Assembly: GCF_001482195.1 (NCBI RefSeq)
Contig: NZ_KQ759763.1
Coordinates: forward strand, 2,097,780-2,161,779
Direction: 5' to 3'
Source of the DNA: Luteimonas abyssi
GTDB lineage: Bacteria > Pseudomonadota > Gammaproteobacteria > Xanthomonadales > Xanthomonadaceae
Length of the DNA: 64,000 nucleotides
Numbering within the stretch: position 1 is the stretch's first letter; the number at the start of each line of letters is the position of its first letter. The notes under the pieces are model-generated. The model searched no databases, was not told the DNA's origin, and was given only the letters and a program-made list of their open reading frames with translations. Made by a program: the position numbers and the translations under genes. This document shows positions 37,893-47,462 of this stretch, one piece after another.

Positions 37893-38357
37893 ATGTCCAC
37901 GATCCCGCCGCCGCGACACGGCCCTGGCCCTCCGTTTCCGATGAACGCCCCCCTGCCATCGCTCGTCGAGCGCCTCGACCGCCTCCTGCCGCAGACCCAA
38001 TGCGGCCAGTGCGGCTACGACGGCTGTCGTCCGTACGCGGATGCGATGGCGCGCGGCGAGGCCGGCGTGGATCACTGCCCGCCCGGCGGGGATGCCGGCG
38101 CACGTGCCTTGGCCCGGCTGCTGCAGGTTCCGGCTCGGCCCTACGACAGGCGCCGTGGCCAGCACAAGGCGCCGCAGGTCGCGGTGATCGTCGAGGCCGA
38201 CTGCATCGGCTGCACCAAATGCATCAAGGCCTGCCCGGTCGATGCCATCGTCGGCGGCGCCAAGCGGATGCACGTCGTGCTGGAGCCGCTGTGCACCGGT
38301 TGCGAGCTCTGCGTACCCGCCTGCCCGGTCGACTGCATCGCCCTGCTGGACGTGTAG
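37893..38357 (+). CDS. rsxB: Rnf-type electron transport subunit B (RsxB-like ferredoxin)
   Basis: A 154-residue iron-sulfur protein. An N-terminal four-Cys domain (CGQCGYDGC then a Cys 22 residues on) is followed by two 4Fe-4S ferredoxin motifs, [12 protein letters not shown] and [12 protein letters not shown]. This is the RnfB/RsxB layout, but the N-terminal membrane anchor of E. coli RsxB is missing, and no other rnf genes are near. A perfect AGGAGG ten bases before the ATG at 37893 decides the start over an internal ATG at 37941. The role as a full Rnf complex is doubtful here. Confidence 0.85.
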   Translation: MSTIPPPRHGPGPPFPMNAPLPSLVERLDRLLPQTQCGQCGYDGCRPYADAMARGEAGVDHCPPGGDAGARALARLLQVPARPYDRRRGQHKAPQVAVIVEADCIGCTKCIKACPVDAIVGGAKRMHVVLEPLCTGCELCVPACPVDCIALLDV

Positions 38358-38369
38358 ATACCGCTTCAG

Positions 38370-38401
38370 GCGTGCGCGACATCCATCGCGGTCGCGCACG
38401 C
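38370..38401 (+). terminator. Hairpin between convergent rsxB and TraB/GumN genes
   Basis: Perfect 11-bp arms GCGTGCGCGAC (38370-38380) and GTCGCGCACGC (38391-38401) with a ten-base loop, 12 bases past the rsxB stop. It lacks a T-run. It could end transcription from either side of the convergent gap. Confidence 0.55.
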
Positions 38402-38477
38402 TGGTCGACCGCTCGAGCAGCGCCGCAGGAGCGCCGCCCGGGTGACCGCCCGCCTCGGCGCCCCGCGAAGACGCCGC

Positions 38478-39476
38478 TTACGGCGTGGACGGCTCGACAG
38501 CGGTCACGCGCTCGACCTCGAAACCCCGCTGCTGCAGCTTGTGGACCACGCCGTCCTCGCCGAGCAGGTGCAACGCGCCGACGGCGACCAGGCTGTCGCC
38601 CGGCTGCTCGAACAGGCCTTCGATCTTCGGCAGCCAGGCGTCGTTGCGGGCGACGTTGATGCGGTGGTAGAGCGCCGGATACTCCATGCGCATGCGCACC
38701 GCCATCTCGTTCCACAGCAGGCGTTCGTCACCGGTGCGCCAGGCATCGTGCAACTTGTCCAGCTCCTGCGCGCCTGCTTCGCCAGTGGTGTCGAGCGCTT
38801 CGCGCAGGAACTGCAATTGCTCCGGCCGATGCATGCCGGCCAGGAAAGCAATCTGCTGATCGCCGGTCTCGAGGCCCTGGGTCGCCTTCCCCGCCTCGCC
38901 CGCACGCTTCGACAGGTGCGCGTCCAGGCCCAGCGACGGGTCGAGGCCATGGGCGGTCATTTCCACCAGGGTCACGGTCAGGGCGACGAACCAGGGCTCG
39001 AACATCTGCACGGCCTGGGCGTTGAGCCCCATGGGCTGCAGAGTCGCCGCATTGGCGGTCAGCCAGGCCTCCAGCGCTTGCGCGGTCTCCGGCGGCAGTT
39101 CGCTCGCCAATTGGGTGCCGTCCGTGCGCATGCCGGCCTGGGCCATGCGGAAGCCGAGCGCCGGCGATGCCAGTTCCTCCGGCGGCAGCTCGAAGACCAC
39201 GCGCTGCGCGGCATCGAACGCGGCATCCACCTCGGGCGCCAACGGATAGTCGTTGGGCCGCAGCAGATGGAACGTGCCGAGCAGATAGACCGACGTGTCC
39301 CCACGCGAGGCACGCCACAGCAACGGAACCGGAGGTGCCGTCGCGGGCACGGACGCGTCGGCGGGCACCGATGCCGGTTCGACGGTGGCGGCCTGGCGCT
39401 CGGCGAGAACGCCTCCCGCAGCGAGCAACAGGCCGGCGGCCACGCAAAGCGATACGAGCGGAGTCTTCAAGGGCAT
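38478..39476 (-). CDS. TraB/GumN family protein
   Basis: A 332-residue exported protein of the TraB/GumN family. The signal peptide ends near residue 25 (GGVLAER). Conserved segments are VYLLGTFHLLRP near residue 62, VFELPPEE near 95, and the C-terminal VAVGALHLLGEDGV with its conserved Gly-x-x-His. The family shares a fold with the Tiki metalloproteases, and these residues could bind metal. Bacterial members have no fixed function, although GumN is named from a Xanthomonas gum cluster. It lies downstream of the DUF1684 lipoprotein gene with 46 bases between them. Confidence 0.88.
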   Translation of the reverse strand: MPLKTPLVSLCVAAGLLLAAGGVLAERQAATVEPASVPADASVPATAPPVPLLWRASRGDTSVYLLGTFHLLRPNDYPLAPEVDAAFDAAQRVVFELPPEELASPALGFRMAQAGMRTDGTQLASELPPETAQALEAWLTANAATLQPMGLNAQAVQMFEPWFVALTVTLVEMTAHGLDPSLGLDAHLSKRAGEAGKATQGLETGDQQIAFLAGMHRPEQLQFLREALDTTGEAGAQELDKLHDAWRTGDERLLWNEMAVRMRMEYPALYHRINVARNDAWLPKIEGLFEQPGDSLVAVGALHLLGEDGVVHKLQQRGFEVERVTAVEPSTP

Positions 39477-39522
39477 GGCGCGTCCTTACGTTGGGAATTT
39501 CATGGTGAAACGGGCCGCCGTC

Positions 39523-40470
39523 TCAGAGAGCGACCCCAGGGTAGGCCTGTTCTCCGGCATCGATCGCGAGCCCCAGGCGATTGTCCAGCGGAGGCAAGGG
39601 ACAGGTCGCGTGACGGGAATAGGCGCAGGGCGGGTTGTAGGCGCGATTGAAGTCCAGCACCAGATCGCCGTCGGGGCCGGGCGTGGGCAGATCCAGGTAG
39701 CGCCCGGCACCGTAGCTGCCATGGCCGCTGGTGCCATCGGCGAACATCAGCATCAGATGGCCATCGCCCGCGTCGACCGCTTCCAGCTCCCAGGTCCGGC
39801 CCTCGCGCTCGAAGGCCAGCCGCCCCGGATTCGCCATCATCTGAAGATGCCCCTGGATGTCGACGATCTCCAGCGCACGCGCCTCGGGATGGGCGATGAA
39901 GCGCGCGGGCAGCCGCCACGTCGGCGCGGCGGGCCAGAAGCGCAAGCCCGCGAACCGGAGACGGGCCGGTGCGTCGAGATGGCGCACGCGCAACGCACGC
40001 CGGTCGCCACGCTCGATCAGGCTCAATCGGCCACGCCCGTCGTCGAAGCCGAGCACCGTCGGTCCGGGCGTCCGATCGGAATGCATGCGCACGCGTCCAC
40101 GCAACGGGTTCCCGTCGAGCGTGACCGCGACACCGGGTTCGGGCGTGAACGTCACGCCCTGCGCGTCCTGCTGGACCAGGCCGAGCCGCGGCGGACCGAT
40201 GCCGAGGTCGAGCCCGACACGGTCGCCGTTGCCCAGATGATGCGCCCTGAGCTCCAGCCAGTGCAGCCCGGCCAGCGTGGTCCAGCCATCGTCGGCCAAC
40301 AGGGCGCGCTCGCGCTCCAGGCGCCACACATGCTCGCCCCGCACGTACGCGGCGGCATCGAGATCGGGCGCGGCGGGCGCGGCCGCTTCGCGCTGGCAAC
40401 CCGGCAGGAACGCGATCAGCGCGACCAGCCACATCAGCCCCCGCCAACTGCGCATTCCCTGCCCGTCCAT
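39523..40470 (-). CDS. DUF1684 lipoprotein
   Basis: A 315-residue predicted lipoprotein with lipobox FLPGC near residue 25. The C-terminal part belongs to DUF1684, marked by LDFNRAYNPPCAYSRHATCPLPPLDNRL, shown here only as the words DFNRAYNPPCAYS and CPLPPLDNRL. The function is unknown. I use the ATG at 40468-40470, which shares its base with the mutL stop (TGATG). An internal ATG at 40455 would also leave a valid signal peptide. It is co-transcribed with mutL. Confidence 0.85.
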   Translation of the reverse strand: MDGQGMRSWRGLMWLVALIAFLPGCQREAAAPAAPDLDAAAYVRGEHVWRLERERALLADDGWTTLAGLHWLELRAHHLGNGDRVGLDLGIGPPRLGLVQQDAQGVTFTPEPGVAVTLDGNPLRGRVRMHSDRTPGPTVLGFDDGRGRLSLIERGDRRALRVRHLDAPARLRFAGLRFWPAAPTWRLPARFIAHPEARALEIVDIQGHLQMMANPGRLAFEREGRTWELEAVDAGDGHLMLMFADGTSGHGSYGAGRYLDLPTPGPDGDLVLDFNRAYNPPCAYSRHATCPLPPLDNRLGLAIDAGEQAYPGVAL

Positions 40471-42341
40471 CAACGCCCCCGCAGGAACCAGCGATCGATC
40501 TCCGACAATCCGAAGCGCGTCCATGTGGGACGCCCGTGATTGCACTGTCCGGAGCGCTCGGTCTCCTCCATCTGCCGCAGCAGGGCGTTCATCTCCGGCA
40601 CGGTCAGGCGGCGGTTGGCGCGCACGGAGCCGTGACAGGCCATCGTCGACAGCAATTCGTCGCGGGCGCCGCGCACCCGGCGGCTCTGCCCGTGCTCGCG
40701 AAGATCCGCCAGCACGTCGCGCAACAGCGACTCCGTGTCGCCTTGCGCCAGCAGCGCCGGCACGCCGCGCAGCAACAGCGACTGCGGGCCGGCCCGGCTC
40801 ACGTCGAACCCGAGTTCCGCCAGGGTCGCAGCCTCGCGCTCGGCGACATCCGCCTCGCGTTCGGCCACCGCCACCGTCTGCGGCACCAGCAACGGCTGCA
40901 TCCGCAGACCTTCGCTGTCGTGCGCGGTCTTCAGGCGCTCGTAGCCGATGCGCTCGTGCGCGGCATGCATGTCGACCACGATCAGGCCGTCGGCGGCCTG
41001 GCTGAGGATGTAGATGCCGTGCAACTGGGCCAAGGCGAATCCGAGCGGCGGAATGCCGGCCTCGTCGGTGGCGGGCAGGACCGCCGGCGCGGGTCCACCG
41101 TGCCACACCGCAGCATGCGTCGTCGCCTGGGATTGCGGATCGCCCGTCCCGGCCGCGGCGTCCGTCGGGACCGGGCTGCCGTACAGCGCCGCATAACCCG
41201 CCCGCATGTCGTCCACTCGCAGGGGAAGGTGCGACTGCTGCCGCGGCGCCCCGCCCCAGCCGCCGGGCGGCGACGTCCCCTGCGACCCATCCGACGACGG
41301 CATCGGCCCGCCGCCGGCCTCCTCCACGACGGCAGCACCGAGCCCGGCACGCGTCTGCGCGAGCGCTTCGTGCAGGGTGCGATAGACGAATTCGTGGATC
41401 AGCCGGCCGTCGCGGAATCGCACCTCGTGCTTGGCCGGGTGTACGTTGACGTCGACGCGGGTCGGATCGAGTGCCAGGAACAGCACGTACGCAGGCTGAC
41501 GCCCGTGATAGAGCACGTCGGCGTACGCCTGCTTCACCGCATGGGCCACGCTGCGGTCGCGCACCGCACGCCCGTTGACGTAGAGATACTGCTGGTCCGC
41601 ACTGGCGCGCGAGTACGCGGGCTGCGCGATCCAGCCCGACAGCGCCAGGCCGGCGGCGGCGTGCTCGATCCGCAGCGCATGACGCGCGAACTCGGCGCCG
41701 AGGGTTTCTTCCAGGCGCCCGTCGGAAAACAGCGCCTCACCGCCCCGGTAGCGCCGCAACGGTTTGCCGTTGTGGCTCACCCGCAGCTCCACATCCGGGC
41801 GCGCCAGCGCCAGCGAGCGCAGCCATTCCTCGATATGCCCGAGTTCGGTCCGCTCCGCCCGCAGGAACTTGCGTCGCGCCGGCACGTTGAAGAACAGGTC
41901 GCGCACTTCGACCGTGGTTCCCGGCGGATGCTGCTTCGGCTCCACCGTGCCCACCCGGCCGCCATCCACGTGCAGGGCACTCGCATGGTCGGCATCGGGC
42001 GTGCGCGAGGCGAGCATGAAGCGGCTCACCGAGCCGATCGAAGGCAGCGCCTCGCCGCGGAACCCCAGCGTGGCGACGGCCTCGAGATCGTCCAGCGATG
42101 CGATCTTGCTGGTGGCGTGGCGGGAGATCGCCAGCGGCAGGTCGTCGGGCGGAATGCCGCGGCCGTCGTCGCGGATGCGGATCAGGCGGACCCCGCCTTC
42201 CTCCAGATCGATGTCGACCCGCGCCGCGCCCGCATCGAGCGCGTTCTCCACCAGCTCCTTGACCACGGAAGCCGGCCGTTCGACGACTTCGCCGGCGGCG
42301 ATCTGGTTGACGAGGGTGTCGGGAAGTTGACGGATGCGCAC
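40470..42341 (-). CDS. mutL: DNA mismatch repair protein MutL
   Basis: Mismatch-repair matchmaker. It has 623 residues. The GHKL ATPase head has [10 protein letters not shown], the ENALDAGA helix, RDDGRGI and [13 protein letters not shown] disordered Pro/Gly-rich linker spans about 330-430. The C-terminal dimer domain carries a likely endonuclease motif [12 protein letters not shown] near residue 457 (the consensus is DQHA-x2-E-x4-E), ending with CNHGRPT. Such MutL proteins nick DNA themselves in bacteria lacking MutH. The first position differs (Met for Gln), which is tolerated in many homologs. The DUF1684 gene follows with a one-base overlap. Confidence 0.97.
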   Translation of the reverse strand: MRIRQLPDTLVNQIAAGEVVERPASVVKELVENALDAGAARVDIDLEEGGVRLIRIRDDGRGIPPDDLPLAISRHATSKIASLDDLEAVATLGFRGEALPSIGSVSRFMLASRTPDADHASALHVDGGRVGTVEPKQHPPGTTVEVRDLFFNVPARRKFLRAERTELGHIEEWLRSLALARPDVELRVSHNGKPLRRYRGGEALFSDGRLEETLGAEFARHALRIEHAAAGLALSGWIAQPAYSRASADQQYLYVNGRAVRDRSVAHAVKQAYADVLYHGRQPAYVLFLALDPTRVDVNVHPAKHEVRFRDGRLIHEFVYRTLHEALAQTRAGLGAAVVEEAGGGPMPSSDGSQGTSPPGGWGGAPRQQSHLPLRVDDMRAGYAALYGSPVPTDAAAGTGDPQSQATTHAAVWHGGPAPAVLPATDEAGIPPLGFALAQLHGIYILSQAADGLIVVDMHAAHERIGYERLKTAHDSEGLRMQPLLVPQTVAVAEREADVAEREAATLAELGFDVSRAGPQSLLLRGVPALLAQGDTESLLRDVLADLREHGQSRRVRGARDELLSTMACHGSVRANRRLTVPEMNALLRQMEETERSGQCNHGRPTWTRFGLSEIDRWFLRGR

Positions 42342-42409
42342 GGGAGTCGCGATGGGAAATCAGCCGCGATGATAGCGCCTGCCACCGTGGGTGGACCCGC
42401 TACGGCGGA

Positions 42410-43999
42410 TCAGGGCGGGCTGCCGCCCTGTCCATTGCCTGCCGCGGCGGCGGCGGCGCGCGCGGCGTACAGCGTGCCGGGCGGCGGCTGCGCCGAGAAA
42501 TAGGTGTTCACGCCATCGAGCACGGCACGTGCGACGGTGGCCTGAAAACGCGGATCGATCAGCCGCTGCTCTTCTTCCGCATTCGAGATGAACGCGGTTT
42601 CGACCAGCATCGCCGGCATGTCGGAGGTCCGCAGCACGGCGAAGTTGGCGCGCTCGATATGCGGCTTGTGGTTGTTGCCGATCCGCTTCAGGCCGGCGAG
42701 CACGTGCTGACCTGCATCCTCCGACGCCTTCATCTGCCCGCTCTGGGTGAGATCGAGCAGCACCGATGCGAGGGTGTCGTCGGCCTCCTGCAGGCGCACG
42801 CCACCGATCAGGTCGGCGGCGTTTTCCTTGTCCGCCAGCCAGCGGGCACGCTGCGAGGAGGCGCCGCGCAGCGACAGCACGTAGACCGACGACCCCTGCG
42901 CATTGCGATTGGGCGCGGCGTCGGCGTGGATCGAGATGAACATGTCCGCACCGGCCCGGCGCGCCCGCTGGCTGCGCTGGTTGAGCGCGACGAACTCGTC
43001 CCGGTCGCGGGTGAGGAAGGACTGCAGGCCCGGCGTGGCGTCGACCTGACGCGCGAGCTCGCGCGCGATCGCGAGGGTGATGTCCTTCTCCCGGCGGCCG
43101 GTCGGTCCGACCGCGCCCGGATCCTGGCCGCCATGGCCGGCATCGATGGCGATGATCAATGGGCGCGTGCCGGCCGCGCTGACCTGCGGCCGCACCGTCG
43201 GCGCAGGCTCTGCAGCGGCGGCATCCGCTTGCACGGTCCGCGGCTCGGATGTGGCCGGCGCGGGCGCAGGTACCTGCGGTGCAGGCGCGGGTGCAGGTGC
43301 TGCCGGTGCCGGTACCGCCCGCGAGGCGGCGATCTCGGAAATCAGCCGCGAGGTCGCGGCGCTGGACGCGGCGAAGTCCGGCAGCGCCGCATCGCCCTGT
43401 GGCGTCGCGGCCGCGGGATTGGCGCTGGTATTGGCGGATGCCCCCGCGTTGCCGGACATGTCCGCGACGAGCCTGCGGGTGGCATCGTTGGATGCGGCAA
43501 CCGCACTGGCCGACGATCGCGGCGCGGACGCGTCGGAAGATGCCGCTGCACCGCCGGTCACGGCGGCCACACGCGCTTCGGCGCCGCTCTCGCCATCGCC
43601 CGGCCATTCCAGGATCAACTTGACGCCGTCGGCGCCAGGCTCGAAACGCGGATTGAGCGCAACCACCGGCGCATGCAGATCGAACACGATACGCGTCGTG
43701 CCCGGCTCCGGCTGGCCGCTCCGGACCGCCTTCACCAGGCCGGCCGGGGTCGGCAGGCGCAGGCCGTTGCCCAGCTTGGTGCCCGGCAAATCCACCACCA
43801 GACGGTGCGGATCGGCGAGCGTCAGGACCTTGAACTCGACTTCGGCCGGAAAACCCAGCTCGGCGCGGGTCCCGGTGGCGCCCGCCGCGAGATCCACCTG
43901 ACGGACCTCGCCGGCCTTCGCCGCCATGCTCCAGACGAGGCCGGCCAGAAGGGCCAGTCCCAACACGACTTCCTGGATTCGGGTTCCCCGGATACGCAT
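42410..43999 (-). CDS. amiC: N-acetylmuramoyl-L-alanine amidase with AMIN domain
   Basis: Periplasmic amidase that splits septal peptidoglycan for daughter-cell separation. It has 529 residues. The signal peptide spans about 1-28, and the AMIN targeting domain about 30-140 (LVVDLPGTKLG, RIVFDLHAPV). A long Ala/Pro linker of about 150 residues follows. The amidase_3 domain begins at IAIDAGHGGQDPG, with zinc ligands His, Glu (REKDIT) and His (SIHADAAPN), and the catalytic Glu near VETAFISNAEEE. Upstream of it are tsaE and nnr, and downstream mutL, a typical gammaproteobacterial order. Confidence 0.95.
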   Translation of the reverse strand: MRIRGTRIQEVVLGLALLAGLVWSMAAKAGEVRQVDLAAGATGTRAELGFPAEVEFKVLTLADPHRLVVDLPGTKLGNGLRLPTPAGLVKAVRSGQPEPGTTRIVFDLHAPVVALNPRFEPGADGVKLILEWPGDGESGAEARVAAVTGGAAASSDASAPRSSASAVAASNDATRRLVADMSGNAGASANTSANPAAATPQGDAALPDFAASSAATSRLISEIAASRAVPAPAAPAPAPAPQVPAPAPATSEPRTVQADAAAAEPAPTVRPQVSAAGTRPLIIAIDAGHGGQDPGAVGPTGRREKDITLAIARELARQVDATPGLQSFLTRDRDEFVALNQRSQRARRAGADMFISIHADAAPNRNAQGSSVYVLSLRGASSQRARWLADKENAADLIGGVRLQEADDTLASVLLDLTQSGQMKASEDAGQHVLAGLKRIGNNHKPHIERANFAVLRTSDMPAMLVETAFISNAEEEQRLIDPRFQATVARAVLDGVNTYFSAQPPPGTLYAARAAAAAAGNGQGGSPP

Positions 44000-44106
44000 G
44001 GCACGTAGTCAAGCACCAGCAAGGAATGTTTGCAATACGTTTTCCCTTAGAAATCCGTCACCTGGAGGGCCTTCCTGCTACCCCGGTTCAGGAAACCGTC
44101 ACAACT

Positions 44107-44577
44107 TCATCCCAGGCCGGCATCGGCCAGCCATCGCCGACCGCGCGCCGAGCGGGCCTGCAGCCGCACCGACCGCCCCTGCTCCGCGATGTCCAGGTCG
44201 ATGTCCAGATCGGGTGCGGGCAACGCGCCCTGCCCGCGCTGTGGCCACTCCACGAGCCACAGGACGGCCTGCGCGTCGTCGAGGCCCAGGAACTCCAGCT
44301 CGCCCGGATCGCCGATCCTGTACAGATCCAGGTGCAGGGCCTCGCCGCCTGTCGCCAGCGGATAGCGCTCGACGAGGGTGTAGGTCGGGCTGCGAACGGT
44401 TCCGGTCACGCCGAGATGGCGCAGCCAGGCCCGCGCCAGGGTGGATTTGCCGGCGCCGAGATCGCCGTGCAGATGCACCACGGCCCCCACAGGCTGACGC
44501 GCGGCCAGACGGCCCGCCAGTGCGGCGGTCGCCTCGGCATCGTCGAGCATGAGCTCGTGTCCGGCATCCAGGGTCAT
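44107..44577 (-). CDS. tsaE: tRNA threonylcarbamoyladenosine ATPase TsaE
   Basis: Small P-loop ATPase needed with TsaB and TsaD to put threonylcarbamoyl on A37 of ANN-decoding tRNAs. It is 156 residues long. Walker A is GDLGAGKSTLAR near residue 38, followed by VRSPTYTLVERY and the LYRIGDPGELEFLG region. It overlaps the nnr stop by ATGA (44574-44577) and precedes the amidase gene, with a 107-base gap. Confidence 0.95.
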   Translation of the reverse strand: MTLDAGHELMLDDAEATAALAGRLAARQPVGAVVHLHGDLGAGKSTLARAWLRHLGVTGTVRSPTYTLVERYPLATGGEALHLDLYRIGDPGELEFLGLDDAQAVLWLVEWPQRGQGALPAPDLDIDLDIAEQGRSVRLQARSARGRRWLADAGLG

Positions 44578-46082
44578 GGATTCGCCTCCCGGCGCAGATA
44601 GAACAGCAGGTCCGAGGGCAACAGCCCACGCGCTCCGTCGGCGACGGCGGCCAGATCGCCGGCGCAGGCATGCAGCAATGCACCCGTGGTCGCCGCCTCC
44701 AGCGCCGCATGTCCCTGCGCGCGCAGCGCGGCGATGCAGCCGGTCAGGACGTCGCCCATGCCGCCGACCGCCATGCCGGGATTGCCCGCGGCGATCACCC
44801 GCATCGACACGCCCGGCGCAGCCACCAGCGTACCCGCGCCCTTGAGCACCACCACGCAGCCGTAGCGCTGGACCAGTGCGGCGAGCGCCGCCGGACGATC
44901 GGCCTGCACCCGAGCGGCGCTGCACCCGAGCAGGCGCCCCGCTTCACCCGGATGCGGGGTCAGTACGGCGTCCGGCGGCAGGATGTCGCCACCGACGGCG
45001 AGCAGGTTCAAGGCGTCGGCATCCAGCACCAGTGGGCGCGCACATGCCAGGGCCTGGCGATACAGCGCCGAACCCCAGGGTGCTGTGCCCAGTCCAGGTC
45101 CCAGCGCCACGACATCCGCCCGTTCCAGGAGGCCGGCGAACGCCTCCTTGTCCGCCTCGCTGTCTCCGACCGCCACCGGCATCGCCTCCGGACGGCGGCT
45201 CAGCAACGGCCCGACATGCGCCTGTCGCGTGGCGACACCGACCAGCCCCGCACCACTGCGCAGGGCCGCCTCCGCGGCCAGCATGATCGCGCCGCCGTGA
45301 CCGTGATCGCCGCCGACGCACAGCACGTACCCGGCGTCGCCCTTGTGGCTGTTGCGCGCACGCGGCGACAGGCGGGCACGCAGCGCGGCGGCGCGCAAGC
45401 GGATCGCGGTGGGGGACACGCCGTCCAATACCGCGTCCGCCACCTCGAGCGCATCGAGTTCGCATTCGCCCGCATGTTCGAGACCCGCCCCCGTGGCCAG
45501 CCCCAGATGCGCGGCGAGAAACTGCACGGTCACCGTGGCGCGGATCGCCTCGTCCGACACGTACCCGGTGCCGGCGTCCACGCCGCTCGGCGTGTCCAAT
45601 GCGAGCACGGGGGTGCCGGCCGCGTTGACCCGTCGCATCAACGCGGCCAACGCAGCGTCGGGCGGCCGGTCGAGGCCGATACCGAGCAATGCATCGACGA
45701 TCACATCGGCGACCGGCAACGCATCGTCGCCGACGACCCGCGTCTCGCCACCGGCCGCGTGATAGGCCTCCGCGGCGCGGCGGGCCGGCGCACTGCGCGG
45801 CATGTGCTCGATCAGGTGCGCCACCGTCACCACGCAGCCGGCATCGCGTGCGTGGCTCGCCAGCACGTATCCGTCGCCCCCGTTGTTGCCGGGGCCGCAC
45901 AGCACCAGCACGCGCTGCGCATCCGGCCAATGCGCGCGCAACGCGGCCCAGGCGGACGCGCCGGCGCGCGCCATCAGCACGTCATCGTCGCCCGCCGCAT
46001 CGATCGCCGCCGCCTCGAGCGTCCGCAGCGCGGTGTTGTCGTACAGACGGTCGACGTGGGTGTCGGGCAGGCGATCGGTCAT
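44574..46082 (-). CDS. nnr: Bifunctional NAD(P)H-hydrate epimerase/dehydratase
   Basis: Repairs hydrated NADH and NADPH (NADHX). The N-terminal epimerase domain (about 1-215) has LVLCGPGNNGGDGY near residue 60. The C-terminal ADP-dependent dehydratase domain (ribokinase-like, about 220-500) has GDHGHGGAIMLA, VLTPHPGEAGRLLG and AGNPGMAVGGMGDVLTG. Its 502 residues match E. coli Nnr. It is the first gene of nnr-tsaE-amiC-mutL and is divergent from queG. Confidence 0.95.
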   Translation of the reverse strand: MTDRLPDTHVDRLYDNTALRTLEAAAIDAAGDDDVLMARAGASAWAALRAHWPDAQRVLVLCGPGNNGGDGYVLASHARDAGCVVTVAHLIEHMPRSAPARRAAEAYHAAGGETRVVGDDALPVADVIVDALLGIGLDRPPDAALAALMRRVNAAGTPVLALDTPSGVDAGTGYVSDEAIRATVTVQFLAAHLGLATGAGLEHAGECELDALEVADAVLDGVSPTAIRLRAAALRARLSPRARNSHKGDAGYVLCVGGDHGHGGAIMLAAEAALRSGAGLVGVATRQAHVGPLLSRRPEAMPVAVGDSEADKEAFAGLLERADVVALGPGLGTAPWGSALYRQALACARPLVLDADALNLLAVGGDILPPDAVLTPHPGEAGRLLGCSAARVQADRPAALAALVQRYGCVVVLKGAGTLVAAPGVSMRVIAAGNPGMAVGGMGDVLTGCIAALRAQGHAALEAATTGALLHACAGDLAAVADGARGLLPSDLLFYLRREANP

Positions 46083-46204
46083 GCCGGGATTCTATGGGCT
46101 CGGTCTGCCGGCGCGACAGCGCCAGGCCGAACCCACGCCGTTTCCCTGCAATCGCCACGTCCCCCGTCGCCCTGCATGGCGATCCGGGCCGAGGCCCGGT
46201 TTCC

Positions 46205-46210
46205 TATAAT
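46205..46210 (+). promoter_or_regulatory. Consensus -10 box immediately upstream of queG
   Basis: TATAAT ends seven bases before the A of the queG ATG (46217). A transcript starting at the usual six to seven bases past a -10 would begin on or near the start codon, giving a leaderless mRNA. No good -35 is visible at the expected place (46182-46188). Confidence 0.5.
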
Positions 46211-46216
46211 TTGGGC

Positions 46217-47308
46217 ATGCCATCCTGTTTCGCCCCGCCACCCGCCACGCGGCGAGCGCCCCCGCAGCAGGCCGCGCTCGCCGACCGCATCCGCGCGCTG
46301 GCGCACGAGGCCGGCTTTCAGCGCGTTGGCTTCAGCGACATCGAGCTCGGAGCGGATGCGGAGCACCTGCGCTCGTGGCTGGCCGAAGGCCTGTACGGCA
46401 CGATGGAATGGATGGCCCGCCACGGCGACCTGCGCGCACGTCCGGCGGAGCTCGTGCCCGGCACCGTACGGGTGATCTCGGTGGGGCTGGATTACGGCCC
46501 CGACGATCACGACGACAGCTGGCGCACGCTGGCCGATGGCCGGCGCGCCTATGTCGCCCGTTACGCGCTGGGCCGCGACTACCACAAACTCATGCGCCAA
46601 CGCCTGCAGAAGCTGGCCGACCGCATCGCCGCGCTGGTGGGACCGTTCGGCCATCGCGTGTTCGTCGATTCCGCACCGGTGCTGGAGCGTGCGCTCGCAC
46701 GCAATGCGGGGCTTGGCTGGATCGGCAAGCACACCTGTCTGATCGACCGACGCGGCGGCTCCTGGTTCTTCCTCGGCGAGATCTACGTCGATCTGCCGCT
46801 TCCGATCGACACGCCCGCCACCGCGCACTGCGGCACCTGCACGCGCTGCATCGACATCTGCCCGACCGAGGCGATCGTCGCGCCCTACCGGCTCGATGCG
46901 CGCCGCTGCATCAGCTATCTCACCATCGAGCACGACGGCGCGATCCCCGAGCCGCTGCGCGCGCCGATCGGCAACCGCATCTTCGGCTGCGACGACTGCC
47001 AACTGGTCTGCCCCTGGAACAAGTTCGCCCGTCGCACCGACGAGCCCGATTTCCGGGTCCGCAACGACCTCGATACCGCCACCCTGCCCGCCCTGTTCGC
47101 ATGGACGGAAGAGGAGTTCCTGCATCGCACCGAAGGCTCGGCGATCCGTCGCAGCGGCCACCGCCGCTGGCTGCGCAACATCGCCGTCGCGCTGGGCAAC
47201 GCCCCGTCCACACCGGAGGTGGTCGCCGCGCTGCGCGCGCGACGCGATTCGGGCGATGTCCTCGTCGACGAGCATGTGGACTGGGCGCTGCGCCGGCACG
47301 ACGCGTGA
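46217..47308 (+). CDS. queG: Epoxyqueuosine reductase
   Basis: Cobalamin- and Fe-S-dependent last step of queuosine synthesis in tRNA. It has 363 residues. The N-terminal catalytic part carries YARGDY-like YALGRDYHKLMRQRL. The two Fe-S clusters use CGTCTRCIDICP and CDDCQLVCPWN, and the C-terminal HEAT-like helices follow (RRSGHRRWLRNIAVALGN). It starts 134 bases from nnr, transcribed the opposite way. A TATAAT almost touching the ATG suggests leaderless transcription. Confidence 0.95.
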   Translation: MPSCFAPPPATRRAPPQQAALADRIRALAHEAGFQRVGFSDIELGADAEHLRSWLAEGLYGTMEWMARHGDLRARPAELVPGTVRVISVGLDYGPDDHDDSWRTLADGRRAYVARYALGRDYHKLMRQRLQKLADRIAALVGPFGHRVFVDSAPVLERALARNAGLGWIGKHTCLIDRRGGSWFFLGEIYVDLPLPIDTPATAHCGTCTRCIDICPTEAIVAPYRLDARRCISYLTIEHDGAIPEPLRAPIGNRIFGCDDCQLVCPWNKFARRTDEPDFRVRNDLDTATLPALFAWTEEEFLHRTEGSAIRRSGHRRWLRNIAVALGNAPSTPEVVAALRARRDSGDVLVDEHVDWALRRHDA

Positions 47309-47462
47309 GCCCTCTGCGCAGTGTCCGACCCCGAAACGCGGATGCGGAGGCGCGGCAGCCCTCAGTGGCCGCGCGTGCGCTCCGCGGACCGGAGCGGGAG
47401 GATGTTCATGCACGGCGAAGCAATCCGCGACGTTGCGGAAACCTGAAGAGCCCTCGCGACGA

